Shown here: in pieces, positions 32,160 through 41,124 of the stretch
Position numbering within the stretch: the stretch's first letter is position 1
Layout: each line of letters opens with the position of its first letter
NCBI RefSeq assembly: GCF_002760665.1
Contig: NZ_PDOB01000014.1
Span: forward strand, 1 to 64,000
Source: Massilia psychrophila
GTDB lineage: Bacteria; Pseudomonadota; Gammaproteobacteria; Burkholderiales; Burkholderiaceae_D
Length of the DNA: 64,000 nucleotides
Direction of reading: 5' to 3'
Notes under the pieces: generated by a model
What the model was told of the DNA's origin: nothing
Database searches by the model: none
Seen by the model: only the letters and a program-made list of their open reading frames with translations
Position numbers and translations under genes: made by a program

Positions 32160-33002
32160 ATGGACAAAGTTAACTATCTCAATGTTGGTTGTGGCGACAA
32201 GTTTCACACAGCGTGGTCCAATATAGACATGGCGTCGCACAGTCCGCACGTCCAGGTTCACAACCTGTTGAAAGGGTTTCCATACGGCGAAAACCAGTTC
32301 GACGCCCTCTACCATTCCCAGGTTCTCGAGCATTTTCCAAAAGAAAAGGCTCCTGACTTCTTGCGCGAGTGCTTTCGGGTATTGAAGCCGGGTGGCATAG
32401 TGCGTGTTGTGGTCCCGGACCTTGAGAACATCGTCAGCGAGTATTTGCGCCACTTGAATGAAAATATCAAGAATCCGACCGAAGTGTCGGTTGCAAACTA
32501 CGATTGGATTTTGCTCGAAATGTATGACCAGACGGTTAGAAACCGTAGTAGTGGTCTGATGGGCGAGTTTTTGAAGCAGCCAAGCTTACCGAACGAGCGC
32601 TATATTGTTGACCGCGTCGGGCAGCGCAGCCTTCTCAAAAGCAACCGCGGGCAAGCGGACGCGGCGGGCGGCGGGCCGCAATTACTAACGGTTGACAAGT
32701 TAAAACGCGTTACACCAAGACGCCTGTTCAGCTTCGTCTCGATGAGGCTAAGGGACAAGTTGAGAAGCGAGGCGTCGCGTATCGGTTCTTTCAGGCTGGG
32801 CGGAGAGGTCCATATGTGGATGTACGACCGGTTCTCCTTATCGAAACTTCTTGCCGAAGTCGGTTTTGTGAATGCCGAGAAGGTCGATGCGTACAGCAGC
32901 GCGATTCCCGATTGGCCGGCGTATGAACTGGACGTCAAAGGCGGCGCCGTCTTTGACCCGACGTCGTTGTTTATGGAAGCACGCAAGCCCGCCGCTCCAT
33001 AA
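32160..33002 (+). CDS. Class I SAM-dependent methyltransferase
   Basis: The 280-residue enzyme has a Methyltransf_11-type core: motif I YLNVGCGDKFH near residue 7, an acidic end of strand 2, YHSQVLEHFPKEKA near residue 58, and LKPGGIVRVVVPDLE near 80. The C-terminal 150 residues are variable. This type often modifies cell-surface sugars, but no glycan genes are nearby, so the substrate is unknown. Its codons are clearly less GC-rich than its neighbours, which suggests relatively recent acquisition. Confidence 0.85.
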   Translation: MDKVNYLNVGCGDKFHTAWSNIDMASHSPHVQVHNLLKGFPYGENQFDALYHSQVLEHFPKEKAPDFLRECFRVLKPGGIVRVVVPDLENIVSEYLRHLNENIKNPTEVSVANYDWILLEMYDQTVRNRSSGLMGEFLKQPSLPNERYIVDRVGQRSLLKSNRGQADAAGGGPQLLTVDKLKRVTPRRLFSFVSMRLRDKLRSEASRIGSFRLGGEVHMWMYDRFSLSKLLAEVGFVNAEKVDAYSSAIPDWPAYELDVKGGAVFDPTSLFMEARKPAAP

Positions 33003-33056
33003 CGAAGCGTCCCCCGCGGCATAACCGCACCCAATCGGACTTCTGCATCGACCGCC

Positions 33057-33449
33057 TTATTTAGCCCGGTAGATTGCGCAGAGCTTATTGCCGTCCGGGT
33101 CACGCACATAGGCCAGGTGCATTGCTCCCATGGCGCTGTTACGCAGGCCCGGCGGGTCTTCAACCGATTGACCGCCGTACGCGACTGCTGCGTCGTGAAA
33201 TTCTTGCACTTGCTCGAGCGAGCTGCATTTGAAGCCGATGGTGCCGCCGTTCGCACATGTCGCCGCTTCCCCGTCGATCGGCTCACTGATGCAAAAGGTA
33301 GTTCCCGCATGCCGGTAGAAGAGCCGGGTGTGACCAGAAGGTGCCTGGTTACGAATCGGTTCGCTTGCCCCGAGCGTGCCGAGCACGGCGTCGTAGAACC
33401 GTTTTGCCTGTTCGATATCGTTCGACCCTACCATTACATGACTGAACAT
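33057..33449 (-). CDS. VOC-family (glyoxalase-like) protein
   Basis: From ATG 33449 (AAGGAGAG site upstream) the product is 130 residues, starting MFSHVMVGSNDIEQAKRFYD, with the paired beta-alpha-beta-beta-beta modules of the vicinal-oxygen-chelate fold and a C-terminal YVRDPDGNKLCAIYR. Family members include glyoxalases, dioxygenases and resistance proteins; the reaction here cannot be assigned. The longer frame upstream to 33557 is not needed. Confidence 0.88.
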   Translation of the reverse strand: MFSHVMVGSNDIEQAKRFYDAVLGTLGASEPIRNQAPSGHTRLFYRHAGTTFCISEPIDGEAATCANGGTIGFKCSSLEQVQEFHDAAVAYGGQSVEDPPGLRNSAMGAMHLAYVRDPDGNKLCAIYRAK

Positions 33450-33572
33450 GATCTCTCCTTGTACCGCAGAGGTTTTCTCCGGGCTATGTTCCAAATGATA
33501 ATATAAATAAGCCAGCAGGGGGCGATGCCAGGCCATGGCTGTGGCCCGCTGCTGCAAGCCTGATTGCTTGCA

Positions 33573-34007
33573 TCAGGCCGTGTCGACGTAGCCGCGTTGC
33601 ATGGCGACGTCCTGGTTCTCGAAAATGGCCATCGCCGTGCGCATGCCGCGAAAGCCAAACTGGCGGTAAAACGCTTCGCTGCCGGGTACCGAATACAGAA
33701 TGATCTTCTTGTGCCCTGCGCACAGGCGCAGCAGTTCGGCGACGATCGCCTTGCCCAGGCCAATGCCCCGATACGCTGGCAGCACGGCAATGTCGCCGAT
33801 GTAGGCAATATAGACGCCGTCGGCCAGCGCCCGCGCTACCCCGACCAGCTTGCCGCTGTCACGCACGAAGCAGCGGAACATGCTGCCGCCGAACGCCAGC
33901 CGCAGGTCGCAAGCGCGCTTGTTCCCCATCGGCGGACAGGCTTCGAACAGCGCCGAGAGCTCCTCCCAGTCCAGATTGTCGATTGAATGTGACCAGGTTA
34001 GCGGCAC
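33573..34007 (-). CDS. GNAT-family N-acetyltransferase, GTG start
   Basis: The acetyl-CoA-binding motif is visible as VLPAYRGIGLGKAIVAELLR, followed by YSVPGSEAFYRQFGFRGM near the C-terminus. A GTG at 34007 preceded by GAGGAG at 6-base spacing gives a 144-residue protein of normal GNAT size (VPLTWSHSIDNLDWEEL); the ATG-initiated frame at 34163 adds a non-conserved, basic extension. The acceptor substrate is unknown. Confidence 0.85.
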   Translation of the reverse strand: MPLTWSHSIDNLDWEELSALFEACPPMGNKRACDLRLAFGGSMFRCFVRDSGKLVGVARALADGVYIAYIGDIAVLPAYRGIGLGKAIVAELLRLCAGHKKIILYSVPGSEAFYRQFGFRGMRTAMAIFENQDVAMQRGYVDTA

Positions 34008-34141
34008 CTTTTTCTCCTCGAGCGAGACGTTATTAAAACGCGGGAGCAGAGCCAATCGCTTTGGCCACCACCTCGGAATTTGCGCCATGCATTTGATGGT
34101 CGGACGGCCGGTACTTCGTCGTAGCGGGCCGCCTCTGGCGC

Positions 34142-34419
34142 ATGAGTAATCCTGAACTTCCACCGGAAGAGAGGCAACAACTGGTCGATCGGCTCATGAG
34201 TGCACGCCGGCAAGTCGGCGCAGCCTTAAAATCCCGCGACACCGGGGCGGAGCGCAACGCGCGCGGCGATCGACGCAGTCAAGCGCGACCTGGGCGAGCG
34301 TGGACCTGGGTGGACCTGAGTGGTGGACTGATGGTGCACCGGATTTCAACCGGCCGCTTGTGGCCAACACGCCCTACGGTCAATGGCATGCGGCACTTTT
34401 GTCGCGTGGTTCGCATTAG
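34142..34419 (+). pseudogene. Decayed small gene with two frameshifts
   Basis: It starts MSNPELPPEERQQLVDRLMS with good codon usage. The frame breaks near 34265 (one base too many around gcgcgcggcgatc), continues in another frame as AIDAVKRDLGERGP, and breaks again at a 10-bp duplication of the GTGGACCTG type (34300-34319). It then resumes as EWWTDGAPDFNRPLVANTPY and ends at TAG 34417-34419. The joined product would be about 90 residues, a small helical protein followed by a WW-x-DGAPD-x-N motif. No function is known to me. The end overlaps the opposite GNAT gene by 4 bases. Confidence 0.6.
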
Positions 34420-34955
34420 CGCCTGGTCGCGGCAAAACAAAGATTCGTTTCTGGCCCTGAAACGGACCTGAAGCTTCGGCGTCCCAACAGGGCCGCACGG
34501 CCTTGACCTGCGTCCTTTTGCATAAAAACCGAGAGCGGGTCATCGGGATAATCGCCAAACGGTCCACGGCACCGGTAACCCAGGCGTTCATACAAGATGA
34601 TCGCTTCCGATAGCGTCGGTCCCGTCTCCAACATAAAAGTTCGGCAACCCTGTTCCACCGCTTTCGCTTCCAGGGTGTCGATCAGCCTGCGCGCGAAGCC
34701 TTGGCCGCGTGCCTGCGGGCGGACGTACATCCGTTTGATTTCGCCATACGCAGGCGTCAATACGATGGCGCCGCAGCCTACCGCTTCGCCAGCGGCATCG
34801 CGCACCACGGCAAACAGCACGCCCGGGCTTAGCAGCGAGGCCAGGTCCAGCGCGTACACGTTTTCCGCGGGATACAGCGAATACAGGTAAGCATCCAGTT
34901 CACTTATCAGCACATGCACGTCGGGTTGATCCGGGGTTCCAAAGGCAATCTGCAT
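34416..34955 (-). CDS. GNAT-family N-acetyltransferase
   Basis: The acetyl-CoA motif is MYVRPQARGQGFARRLIDTL, with an ETGPTLSEAIILYERLGYRC block, typical of the small GNATs. The ATG at 34955 (MQIAFGTPDQPDVHVLISEL) gives 179 residues; an upstream ATG at 35012 would add 19 residues that look non-conserved. The C-terminal about 30 residues (after FMQKD) run beyond the usual GNAT end and overlap the decayed gene on the other strand, perhaps through loss of an original stop. Confidence 0.85.
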   Translation of the reverse strand: MQIAFGTPDQPDVHVLISELDAYLYSLYPAENVYALDLASLLSPGVLFAVVRDAAGEAVGCGAIVLTPAYGEIKRMYVRPQARGQGFARRLIDTLEAKAVEQGCRTFMLETGPTLSEAIILYERLGYRCRGPFGDYPDDPLSVFMQKDAGQGRAALLGRRSFRSVSGPETNLCFAATRR

Positions 34956-35052
34956 GCGCGCTTTCGTGGTCTTTTGGCAATCGATGAGTTTATCATTCCT
35001 TCGCCGCGCCATTTAATAGGCCAGAAATAGGCCAGACAATGATATGACATAA

Positions 35053-35390
35053 TTGACAACCCCACATTCACTACCTGCGGTTCTCGATGGCTTTGGCGCC
35101 ACCACCCTGCTCCCTTCGCAAGCCAGTGACGGCGCCCGCCGCTGGTTCGCGCAGGGGATTGCCCAGGCGTATGCCTTTAACGAAGACGAGGCGGTGCGCG
35201 CCTTCAAGGCCGCTGGCGCCGCATCAATGGCCAAACGTGCCGAAGTCGCCGCACCTGCTGCATATGCCGTCGCACTGCTGGCAAAACACAAAGGCGGCTG
35301 CGTGCCAGGCGTTTCGCCGCGGCCGAACAAAGCTTGCGCGACGACCTTGCGATTCACCTGCGTGGCGGCCCGCACGCCGCCCACAGCTTC
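35053..35390 (+). pseudogene. Remnant of a TPR-type protein gene
   Basis: The first frame reads PAVLDGFGATTLLPSQASDG, then FAQGIAQAYAFNEDEAVRAF. This resembles the N-terminus of a large family of TPR proteins (DGFG...FDQGL...AFNHAEA-type). About 45 codons later a second frame reads PHLLHMPSHCW, the landmark HLLHMPSHIY motif that normally lies hundreds of residues downstream. The gene therefore seems to have lost its middle and shifted frame. The remainder is cut off at the convergent YciI gene. Confidence 0.55.
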
Positions 35391-35688
35391 ACGGCCTGAT
35401 CGGCGTAAACGCCAACTCCCCCACCACCGTATTCCACGGCCGCACCTTGTACGACACCACCAGCCCTTCGGTAACATACGGATCGGCCTCGGCGAACCGT
35501 TCCGCCACCTCGGGCGAGTCGCCCTGAAACAGCAAGATCGCCATGTCGGCCGGTTCCGACAGCGCGCCGGCCAGCACCAGTTCGCCGCGCTGCTGCGCGT
35601 CCCACGCCAGTTGCAGATGCGGCGTACGGAATTGGCCGCGGCGCTCGAGGTAGTCGGCGGCGAGGTCGTAACACAACAGATAATGCAT
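35389..35688 (-). CDS. YciI-family protein
   Basis: The 99-residue product (ATG 35688, GGAG at 6-base spacing) starts MHYLLCYDLAADYLERRGQF and carries a YCII-type ferredoxin-like fold with LVLAGALSEPADMAILLFQG and PEVAERFAEADPYV segments. The Asp-Pro within ADPYV is characteristic. The family is related to muconolactone-isomerase-like enzymes; its role is unclear. It follows the DUF1854 gene by 28 bases and may be co-transcribed. Confidence 0.85.
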   Translation of the reverse strand: MHYLLCYDLAADYLERRGQFRTPHLQLAWDAQQRGELVLAGALSEPADMAILLFQGDSPEVAERFAEADPYVTEGLVVSYKVRPWNTVVGELAFTPIRP

Positions 35689-35716
35689 ACACACTCCAGA
35701 AGAAGGTTTTAAGGAC

Positions 35717-36187
35717 TTACAAAAAGCGGTCGAGGATCTTGCGGCTGTGCTTGTCGATAGTAAACATGTTGCGCACCAAAAAGTGAATGCCATGATTATC
35801 CGCCACCAGCAGCGAGGCGTCGCCGATGCGGCGGATGTCGCCCTCGTCCTTGAGGACGAATTCGGTGGTGCCGCGGTCGGTCTTGACGAACCAGGTACAT
35901 GGCGTCGCAAAACTGCTGACGCTGGCGATGTGGACGATCTCGGGCATGAACTCGCGCCCGTCCAGTTCGTCCTGCAGCAGCGCGCGCACGCCTGGCGGCA
36001 GGTCGGCCATGTCGTCGATCCAGGCGACCTCTTTGCCGTCATGCAGCACCAGCGAAATGCCCTGGTCGGGCGACTGGATCGGAAAAGCGCGCACCGGCGA
36101 GACGCCCTCGAAGCGCTGGCCGTCCTCGAGCGTCAAGGCGAGGCCGCCGAAGCTGTCGCGGGTCAGGTTAAAAATGCTCGTTGCCAT
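35717..36187 (-). CDS. DUF1854 protein associated with cyanophycin locus
   Basis: The 156-residue product (MATSIFNLTRDSFGGLALTL) matches DUF1854, with the central HDGKEVAWIDDMADLPPG and the C-terminal LVRNMFTIDKHSRKILDRF. Genes of this family sit beside an ABC transporter and cphA in betaproteobacteria, as they do here. It lies 23 bp after the transporter gene. Its biochemical role is not known; participation in cyanophycin or amino-acid handling is inferred from context only. Confidence 0.83.
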   Translation of the reverse strand: MATSIFNLTRDSFGGLALTLEDGQRFEGVSPVRAFPIQSPDQGISLVLHDGKEVAWIDDMADLPPGVRALLQDELDGREFMPEIVHIASVSSFATPCTWFVKTDRGTTEFVLKDEGDIRRIGDASLLVADNHGIHFLVRNMFTIDKHSRKILDRFL

Positions 36188-36210
36188 GCTAGTTGTCCCT
36201 TAGTTGTCCC

Positions 36211-38502
36211 TTAGTTGCCCTGATCGCCGTCGTCCATGTCGGCATCGACGTTGCGCGCCTGCGCTTCGTAAAGCCGGAAGTACGCGCCTTCGCGCGCCAT
36301 CAGTTGGTCGTGACTGCCCTCTTCCACCACCACGCCGCGGTCGAGCACGATGAGCCGGTTGGCGCGGTGCAGGGTCGACAGCCGGTGCGCGATGGCAATC
36401 GTGGTGCGGCCCTGCACCAGGTTGTCGAGCGCCTTCTGGATTTCTTTCTCGGTTTCCGAATCGACCGACGACGTCGCCTCGTCCATGATCAGGATGCGCG
36501 GATCGATCAGCAGCGCGCGCGCAATCGAAATGCGCTGGCGCTCGCCGCCCGACAAGCCCTGGCCGCGTTCGCCCACCATCGAATCGTAGCCTTGCGGCAG
36601 GCGCAGGATGAATTCGTGGGCGTGCGCGGCGCGCGCCGAAGCGATGATGTCGGCGCGGCTGGCGCCAGGTTTTCCGTAGGCGATGTTCTCGGCGATGGTG
36701 CCGAAGAACAAGAACGGCTCCTGCAGCACCAGGCCGATGTTGCGGCGGTAGTCGGACACGGCGAACGAGCGGATGTCGACGCCATCGAGCAAAATCGCAC
36801 CTTCCGAGACGTCGTAGAAGCGGCAGATCAGGTTGACCAGCGTGCTCTTGCCCGAACCGCTGTGGCCGACCAGGCCGACGAATTCGCCGGCCTTGATGTT
36901 GAGGGTGATGCCGCGGTTCACCGCCCGGTTGCCATAGCGAAAACCGACTTCACGCAAGTCGATCCTGCCCTCGATCTTGTCGAGCTTGACCGGGTTGGCG
37001 GGCTCGGGCACGCTCGAAACATGGTCGAGGATGTCGAAGATGCGCTTGGCGGCGGAGGCTGACTTTTGCGTCACCGACACGATGCGGCTCATCGAATCGA
37101 GGCGACCGTAAAACCGGCTGCTGTAGGTGATGAACAGGGTCAGCACGCCGACCGTGATGTCGCCTTTCGACACCTGCCAGATGCCGAACACCCACACCAC
37201 CAGCAAACCGAGTTCGGTCAGGAACGACACCGTCGGCGAAAACAGCGACCACACGCGATTGAGTTTGTCGTTGACCGCCAGGTTGTGCCGGTTCGCTTCG
37301 CGAAAACGCGTCGCTTCGCGCTTTTCCTGGGCAAACGCTTTCACGACACGAATGCCGGGAATCGTATCGGCCAGTACATTGGTGACCTCGCCCCACACGC
37401 GGTCGATTTTTTCGAAGCCGGTGCGCAGGCGGTCGCGCACGATGTGGATCATCCAGGCGATGAAAGGCAACGGCACCAGGGTAACGACGGCCAACAGCGG
37501 GTTGATCGAGCAAAGGATCACGCCGGTCATGATGATCATCAAGACGTCGGAGGCGAAGTCGAGCAGGTGCAGCGACAGGAACACGCAGATGCGGTCGCTG
37601 CCGCTGCCGATGCGCGACATCAGGTCGCCGGTGCGCTTGCCGCCGAAAAACTCGAGCGACAGCTTCATCAGGTGTTCATAGGTGGCCGAGCGCAGGTCGG
37701 CGCCCATCCGTTCCGACACCAGCGCCAATACATAGGTCTTGGCCCAGCCCAGCAGCCAGGCCAGCACGGCCGAGCCGAACAGGCCCGACATGTACAGCCA
37801 CACCAGGCCCTGGTCGACCGGTTGGCCGTTCTGAAAAGGAATCAGGACATTGTCCATCAGCGGCATGGTCAGATACGGCGGAATCATGTGGGCCGCGGTG
37901 CTGGCTACCATCAGGAAAAAACCCAGGCCCAGCTGGCCGCGGTACGGCGTGGCGAAGCGCCACAGGCGAAACAGGGTCCAGGTCGACGGCGGCGTATACA
38001 ACACCTTGGTACAGATCGGGCATTCTTCCTGGTCCGGCTCGAGCGGTGCCTTGCAGCTCGGGCAAACGTTCTGCTCGGCTTTTTCGACCTGCCGGCCGGT
38101 GACACTACTGTCGAGCTGTTCGCGGAAGGCGTCGAGTACGCGGATTGCCTGCAGGTTCTGGCCGAGGGTGAAGCGCCACGCAGCCAGCCGGCCTTGTTCA
38201 TCGATCAGCTCGAGGTGGCCGACGCCGGCATGGTCGTGATGCTTCAGCTGCAGGCCGGGCCGGTAGGTCCACTCGCGCCAGGCCGCTTCGCCCGGGGCGC
38301 GCCCGATCAGCCGGCGGTTGGTAACGACCAGGATGCTCTTTGTGAAACGTAATTTCGCATCGAGGTCAACCTCGACGCTACTTAAAACGTTCTCCCCGGG
38401 TAAGAGATTTTTCTCCACGTCAGCCTGCCAGTGGTCGGGCAGGAAACTGGCCGCAAGCGCCACCGCCGATGGAGGAACAAATTGTTGAGTTGTCATCGTC
38501 AT
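36211..38502 (-). CDS. ABC exporter-type protein with N-terminal zinc ribbon, cyanophycin-associated
   Basis: The 763-residue fused permease/ATPase has an N-terminal region with a PH-like fold (VVTNRRLIGRAPGEAAWREW), a rubredoxin-like ribbon CPSCKAPLEPDQEECPIC (about 145-165), six transmembrane helices (about 190-470), and an ATPase. The ATPase motifs are GHSGSGKSTLVNL (Walker A), LSGGERQRISIARAL (signature) and ILIMDEATSSVDSETE (Walker B). Start 38502 (MTMTTQQF) is preferred over the upstream ATG. It is divergent from the cphA pair; no cargo is evident from sequence. Confidence 0.88.
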   Translation of the reverse strand: MTMTTQQFVPPSAVALAASFLPDHWQADVEKNLLPGENVLSSVEVDLDAKLRFTKSILVVTNRRLIGRAPGEAAWREWTYRPGLQLKHHDHAGVGHLELIDEQGRLAAWRFTLGQNLQAIRVLDAFREQLDSSVTGRQVEKAEQNVCPSCKAPLEPDQEECPICTKVLYTPPSTWTLFRLWRFATPYRGQLGLGFFLMVASTAAHMIPPYLTMPLMDNVLIPFQNGQPVDQGLVWLYMSGLFGSAVLAWLLGWAKTYVLALVSERMGADLRSATYEHLMKLSLEFFGGKRTGDLMSRIGSGSDRICVFLSLHLLDFASDVLMIIMTGVILCSINPLLAVVTLVPLPFIAWMIHIVRDRLRTGFEKIDRVWGEVTNVLADTIPGIRVVKAFAQEKREATRFREANRHNLAVNDKLNRVWSLFSPTVSFLTELGLLVVWVFGIWQVSKGDITVGVLTLFITYSSRFYGRLDSMSRIVSVTQKSASAAKRIFDILDHVSSVPEPANPVKLDKIEGRIDLREVGFRYGNRAVNRGITLNIKAGEFVGLVGHSGSGKSTLVNLICRFYDVSEGAILLDGVDIRSFAVSDYRRNIGLVLQEPFLFFGTIAENIAYGKPGASRADIIASARAAHAHEFILRLPQGYDSMVGERGQGLSGGERQRISIARALLIDPRILIMDEATSSVDSETEKEIQKALDNLVQGRTTIAIAHRLSTLHRANRLIVLDRGVVVEEGSHDQLMAREGAYFRLYEAQARNVDADMDDGDQGN

Positions 38503-38837
38503 GCCGCCTGTTACTGGCGAGTGCTCTCGAAAAAGGGGAAAAGGCGCTTGGTGGCGCGCAGGATGCTCACCAATAAAATTGTTGAAGAAAAGCTGAGCCG
38601 GCGGACCACGCTCCAGAGGGAAGAGCAATCTACGGTATTTTATCGGTGGCGCCTGGGCGCATAGACACTGGTAGAAATCAGTTCAGCGCGGTAAGCTTCG
38701 TTACAGCAAGTATACAACATGATGCGCCACAGAAAAGCCCGGCTTTTTCAAGCGCAGCCAGATGCAGTCAAACAGGCAATGCCTTACAACGACCACGTGT
38801 GTCATGAACACCGCGGCTGTTATCAAGAAATTATTAA
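38503..38837. promoter_or_regulatory. Divergent promoter region of the cyanophycin locus
   Basis: A 335-base region separates the minus-strand transporter gene from plus-strand cphA-type genes, so it should hold both promoters. The stretch 38690-38835 is AT-rich with several TATAC/TATTTT-like elements, but no single promoter was convincing. No inverted repeat or riboswitch-like structure was recognised. Confidence 0.4.
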
Positions 38838-41039
38838 ATGATAAAGAAGAAAGACCTTGATTTCCTCCGCGTGACACATCTGCGCGGGCCGAACATCTGG
38901 ACCTACCGTCCCGTCATCGAGGTCGTGGTCGACATCGGTGCGCTGGAAGAGCTCCCTTCGAACCTGATTCCCGGCCTGTACGAGCGGCTGGTCGAGTCGC
39001 TGCCGGGGCTGGTCGTGCACCGCTGCGGCGTGGGCGAGTACGGCGGCTTCCTCAAGCGCCTGCGCGAAGGCACCTGGGCCGGCCACATCCTCGAACACGT
39101 GGTGCTGGAACTGCAAACCCTGGCGGGTATGCGCACCGGCTTCGGCAAGACGCGCGAGACCGGCGAGGCCGGCATCTACAAGATGGCCTTTCGTACCCGC
39201 GAAGAGCACGTCGGGCGCGCCGCGCTGGCGGCCGGACGGTCGCTGTTAATGGCGGCAATCAACGGGCCTGACGACACCAGCGATACCCCGTTCGACCTCG
39301 CGGCCGAAGTGGCGATCCTCAAAAACCTGGTCGACGAACACTGTCTCGGGCCGTCGACCGCGCACATCGTGGAAGCTGCCACCGAACGCCATATTCCGTC
39401 GATCCGGCTGACCGACGGCAACCTGGTGCAGCTCGGCCACGGCGCCGCCCAGCGCCGCATCTGGACCGCCGAAACCGACGGCACCAGCGCAATCGCCGAA
39501 AGCATCGCCAGCGACAAGGATCTGACCAAGTCGCTGCTCAAGTCGTGCGGCCTGCCGGTGCCTGAGGGCAGCCTGGTGCGCAGCGCGGAAGAGGCGTGGG
39601 AAGAAGCCCAGGACATCGGCCTGCCGGTGGTGGTCAAACCCTACGACGGCAACCACGGCCGCGGCGTCTCGCTCAATTTGATGACCGAGGCCGACGTCGT
39701 CGCCGCCTATCACCTGGCCAGCCGCAAGGGCGACAGCCAGAGCGTGCTGGTGGAGCGCTACATCACCGGCGACGAGCACCGCATTTTGGTGGTCGGCACG
39801 CAGGTAGTCGCCGCCGCCAAGGGCGAATCGCTGTGGGTAACCGGCGACGGCGCTGCCAACATCATCGCGCTGGTCGACAGCCAGATCAACACCGACCCGC
39901 GCCGCGGCAGCGGCGAAGATTCGCCGCTCAACGCGCTGGCGCCCGAAGAAGGCGCCGAGATCATCCTCGAACTGGAACGCCAGGGCTTGACCGCATACTC
40001 GGTGCCGCTGGCCGGCCAGAAGGTGCTGATCCAGCCCAACGGCAACGTTGCCTTCGACGTTACCGACAAGATCCACCCGTCGGTCCGTCATGCGGCGGCG
40101 CTGGCGGCGCGCGTGGTGGGCCTGGACATCGCCGGCATCGACCTGGTGTGCGAAGACATCTCGCGCCCGTTAGAGGAGCAGCGCGGCGCCATCATCGAAG
40201 TCAATGCCAGCCCCGGCCTGCTGGCCCACCTGAAACCGGCCGACGGCCCTGCCCGCCCGGTCGGCGCCGCCATCATCGCCCACCTGTTCACTCCCGCGCA
40301 AAACGGCCGCATCCCGATCGTCGGCGTCACCGGCACCCTCGGCACCAGCCTGATCGCCAAGCTGACCGGCTGCCTGTTGCAGCTGACCGGCAAACACGTT
40401 GGTGTAATCAGCGGCCAGGGCATGTACCTCGACAATCGCCAGGTCGTCGCCGGCGATTGCATCAAGTGGGAAACCGGCCAGCGCCTGCTGATCAACCGCA
40501 CCTTGAACGCCGCGGTTTTCGAGAGCCACGCGCGGATGATCCTGACCGAAGGCCTGGCTTACGACAAATGCCAGGTCGGCATCGTCACCGACATGGAAGG
40601 CATGGAGAGCCTCGGCCTGGCCGAATTCTATATCCGCGATGCCGACGCCATGGCCAACGTGATCCGCACCCAGGTCGACGTTATCCTGCCCGACGGCGTG
40701 GCGGTGCTCAACGCCGACAACGCGCAAGTGGCGGAACTGGCCGCACTGTGCGACGGCAAGGTGATTTTTTATGCGCTCGACCCCGACAACGACGTCGTCG
40801 CGCGTCACCGCGCCGCCGGCGAGCGCACGGTGTTCGTCCGCGCGGGCGCCATCGTGATCGCCGACGGCGCGCTCGAGACCGCCCTGTTGCCGCTGTCTTC
40901 GATGAAAACCGCGACCGTCAAATACCCGGCCAGCGTGCTCGCCGCGGTAGCTGCCGCGTGGGCGCTGGACGTCACCCCGGAATTGCTGGTGGCCGGCCTG
41001 CGCACTTTCGACGCGGCGCCGAAGCTACCAGCTCATTAA
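38838..41039 (+). CDS. Cyanophycin synthetase-like protein with degenerate Mur-ligase site
   Basis: The 733-residue protein has an N-terminal CphA domain (about 1-165), an ATP-grasp domain (about 215-480; VVVKPYDGNHGRGV, IDLVCEDISRP, IIEVNASPGLLAH), and a shortened Mur-ligase-like domain. The latter's P-loop reads GVTGTLGTSL instead of GVTGTNGKTT, so the Lys and Thr needed for ATP binding are gone, and the protein is about 120 residues shorter than the next gene. It resembles the secondary paralogues called CphA' or CphA2-like. The ATP-grasp half appears functional. It lies 85 bp before full-length cphA. Confidence 0.88.
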   Translation: MIKKKDLDFLRVTHLRGPNIWTYRPVIEVVVDIGALEELPSNLIPGLYERLVESLPGLVVHRCGVGEYGGFLKRLREGTWAGHILEHVVLELQTLAGMRTGFGKTRETGEAGIYKMAFRTREEHVGRAALAAGRSLLMAAINGPDDTSDTPFDLAAEVAILKNLVDEHCLGPSTAHIVEAATERHIPSIRLTDGNLVQLGHGAAQRRIWTAETDGTSAIAESIASDKDLTKSLLKSCGLPVPEGSLVRSAEEAWEEAQDIGLPVVVKPYDGNHGRGVSLNLMTEADVVAAYHLASRKGDSQSVLVERYITGDEHRILVVGTQVVAAAKGESLWVTGDGAANIIALVDSQINTDPRRGSGEDSPLNALAPEEGAEIILELERQGLTAYSVPLAGQKVLIQPNGNVAFDVTDKIHPSVRHAAALAARVVGLDIAGIDLVCEDISRPLEEQRGAIIEVNASPGLLAHLKPADGPARPVGAAIIAHLFTPAQNGRIPIVGVTGTLGTSLIAKLTGCLLQLTGKHVGVISGQGMYLDNRQVVAGDCIKWETGQRLLINRTLNAAVFESHARMILTEGLAYDKCQVGIVTDMEGMESLGLAEFYIRDADAMANVIRTQVDVILPDGVAVLNADNAQVAELAALCDGKVIFYALDPDNDVVARHRAAGERTVFVRAGAIVIADGALETALLPLSSMKTATVKYPASVLAAVAAAWALDVTPELLVAGLRTFDAAPKLPAH

Positions 41040-41124
41040 TGAATCAGGCCCGGCGCGCGGCGCCGGGTTACGTCCCCCGGCCGGCGCGTGGCGCCGCCCC
41101 CCCCATCAGACAGGATCACGGTTT

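Noticed and set aside
31796-32173. 125-codon plus-strand frame upstream of the methyltransferase
   Set aside because: Codon use is unnatural, it overlaps the likely promoters and both flanking genes, and shows no domain.
41040-41124. GC palindrome between the two cyanophycin synthetase genes as a terminator
   Set aside because: The hairpin (cccggcgc...gcgccggg) has no T run and the two genes seem to belong together.
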